Assembly: GCA_027346125.1 (NCBI GenBank)
Contig: DAIEST010000056.1
Coordinates: forward strand, 1 to 5,989
DNA: 5,989 bases
Direction: 5' to 3'
Source: Leptospirillum sp.
GTDB taxonomy: Bacteria > Nitrospirota > Leptospirillia > Leptospirillales > Leptospirillaceae
How positions within the stretch are numbered: the first letter of the stretch is position 1; the number at the start of each line of letters is the position of its first letter. Shown here one piece after another: positions 5,986 to 5,989 of this stretch. The notes under the pieces were generated by a model that saw only the letters and a program-made list of their open reading frames with translations, ran no database searches and was not told where the DNA came from. The position numbers and the translations under genes are program-made.

Positions 5986-5989
5986 GGAC

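Overview
The window looks like accessory DNA of a diderm (Gram-negative type) bacterium with fairly high GC. The diderm assignment rests on a lipoprotein with a lipobox and an outer-membrane barrel with a Sec signal. The style of the proteins recalls acidophilic Nitrospirota such as Leptospirillum, but that is an impression and nothing here proves it.

Left third (1-1597, all minus strand): an IS200/IS605-type element with an intact Y1 transposase gene (tnpA) overlapping the start of a tnpB gene that runs off the left edge. The element abuts the 3' end of a two-gene toxin-antitoxin locus of the TumE (DUF6516)/winged-helix type. The antitoxin gene is open. The toxin gene is broken: the conserved stretch after its Gly-Tyr-Asp-Asn motif has lost about 13 bases, and the rest of the toxin continues in another frame down to the expected ATGA overlap with the antitoxin.

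Middle (1598-3463): a short divergent regulatory region with a near-perfect 13-bp direct repeat over the predicted toxin promoter. It is followed on the plus strand by a RecD/TraA-like superfamily 1 helicase, the kind found as the C-terminal half of MobF conjugative relaxases. It lacks a relaxase domain and is split by an apparent one-base deletion just after Walker A, so it is annotated as a pseudogene. This suggests a decayed plasmid or integrative element.

Right half (3671-5985, all minus strand): three tightly spaced genes read as one operon: a helix-turn-helix protein with a C-terminal DUF1232 domain, a TPR lipoprotein, and a secreted outer-membrane beta-barrel. They resemble a cell-envelope module, and their joint function is not known to me. 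The convergent gap 3464-3670 holds hairpins but no gene.

The most interesting features are the disarmed toxin with a retained antitoxin, the IS junction at the antitoxin's 3' end (which seems to have replaced its tail and supplied or shared the tnpA promoter), and the frameshifted mobilisation helicase.
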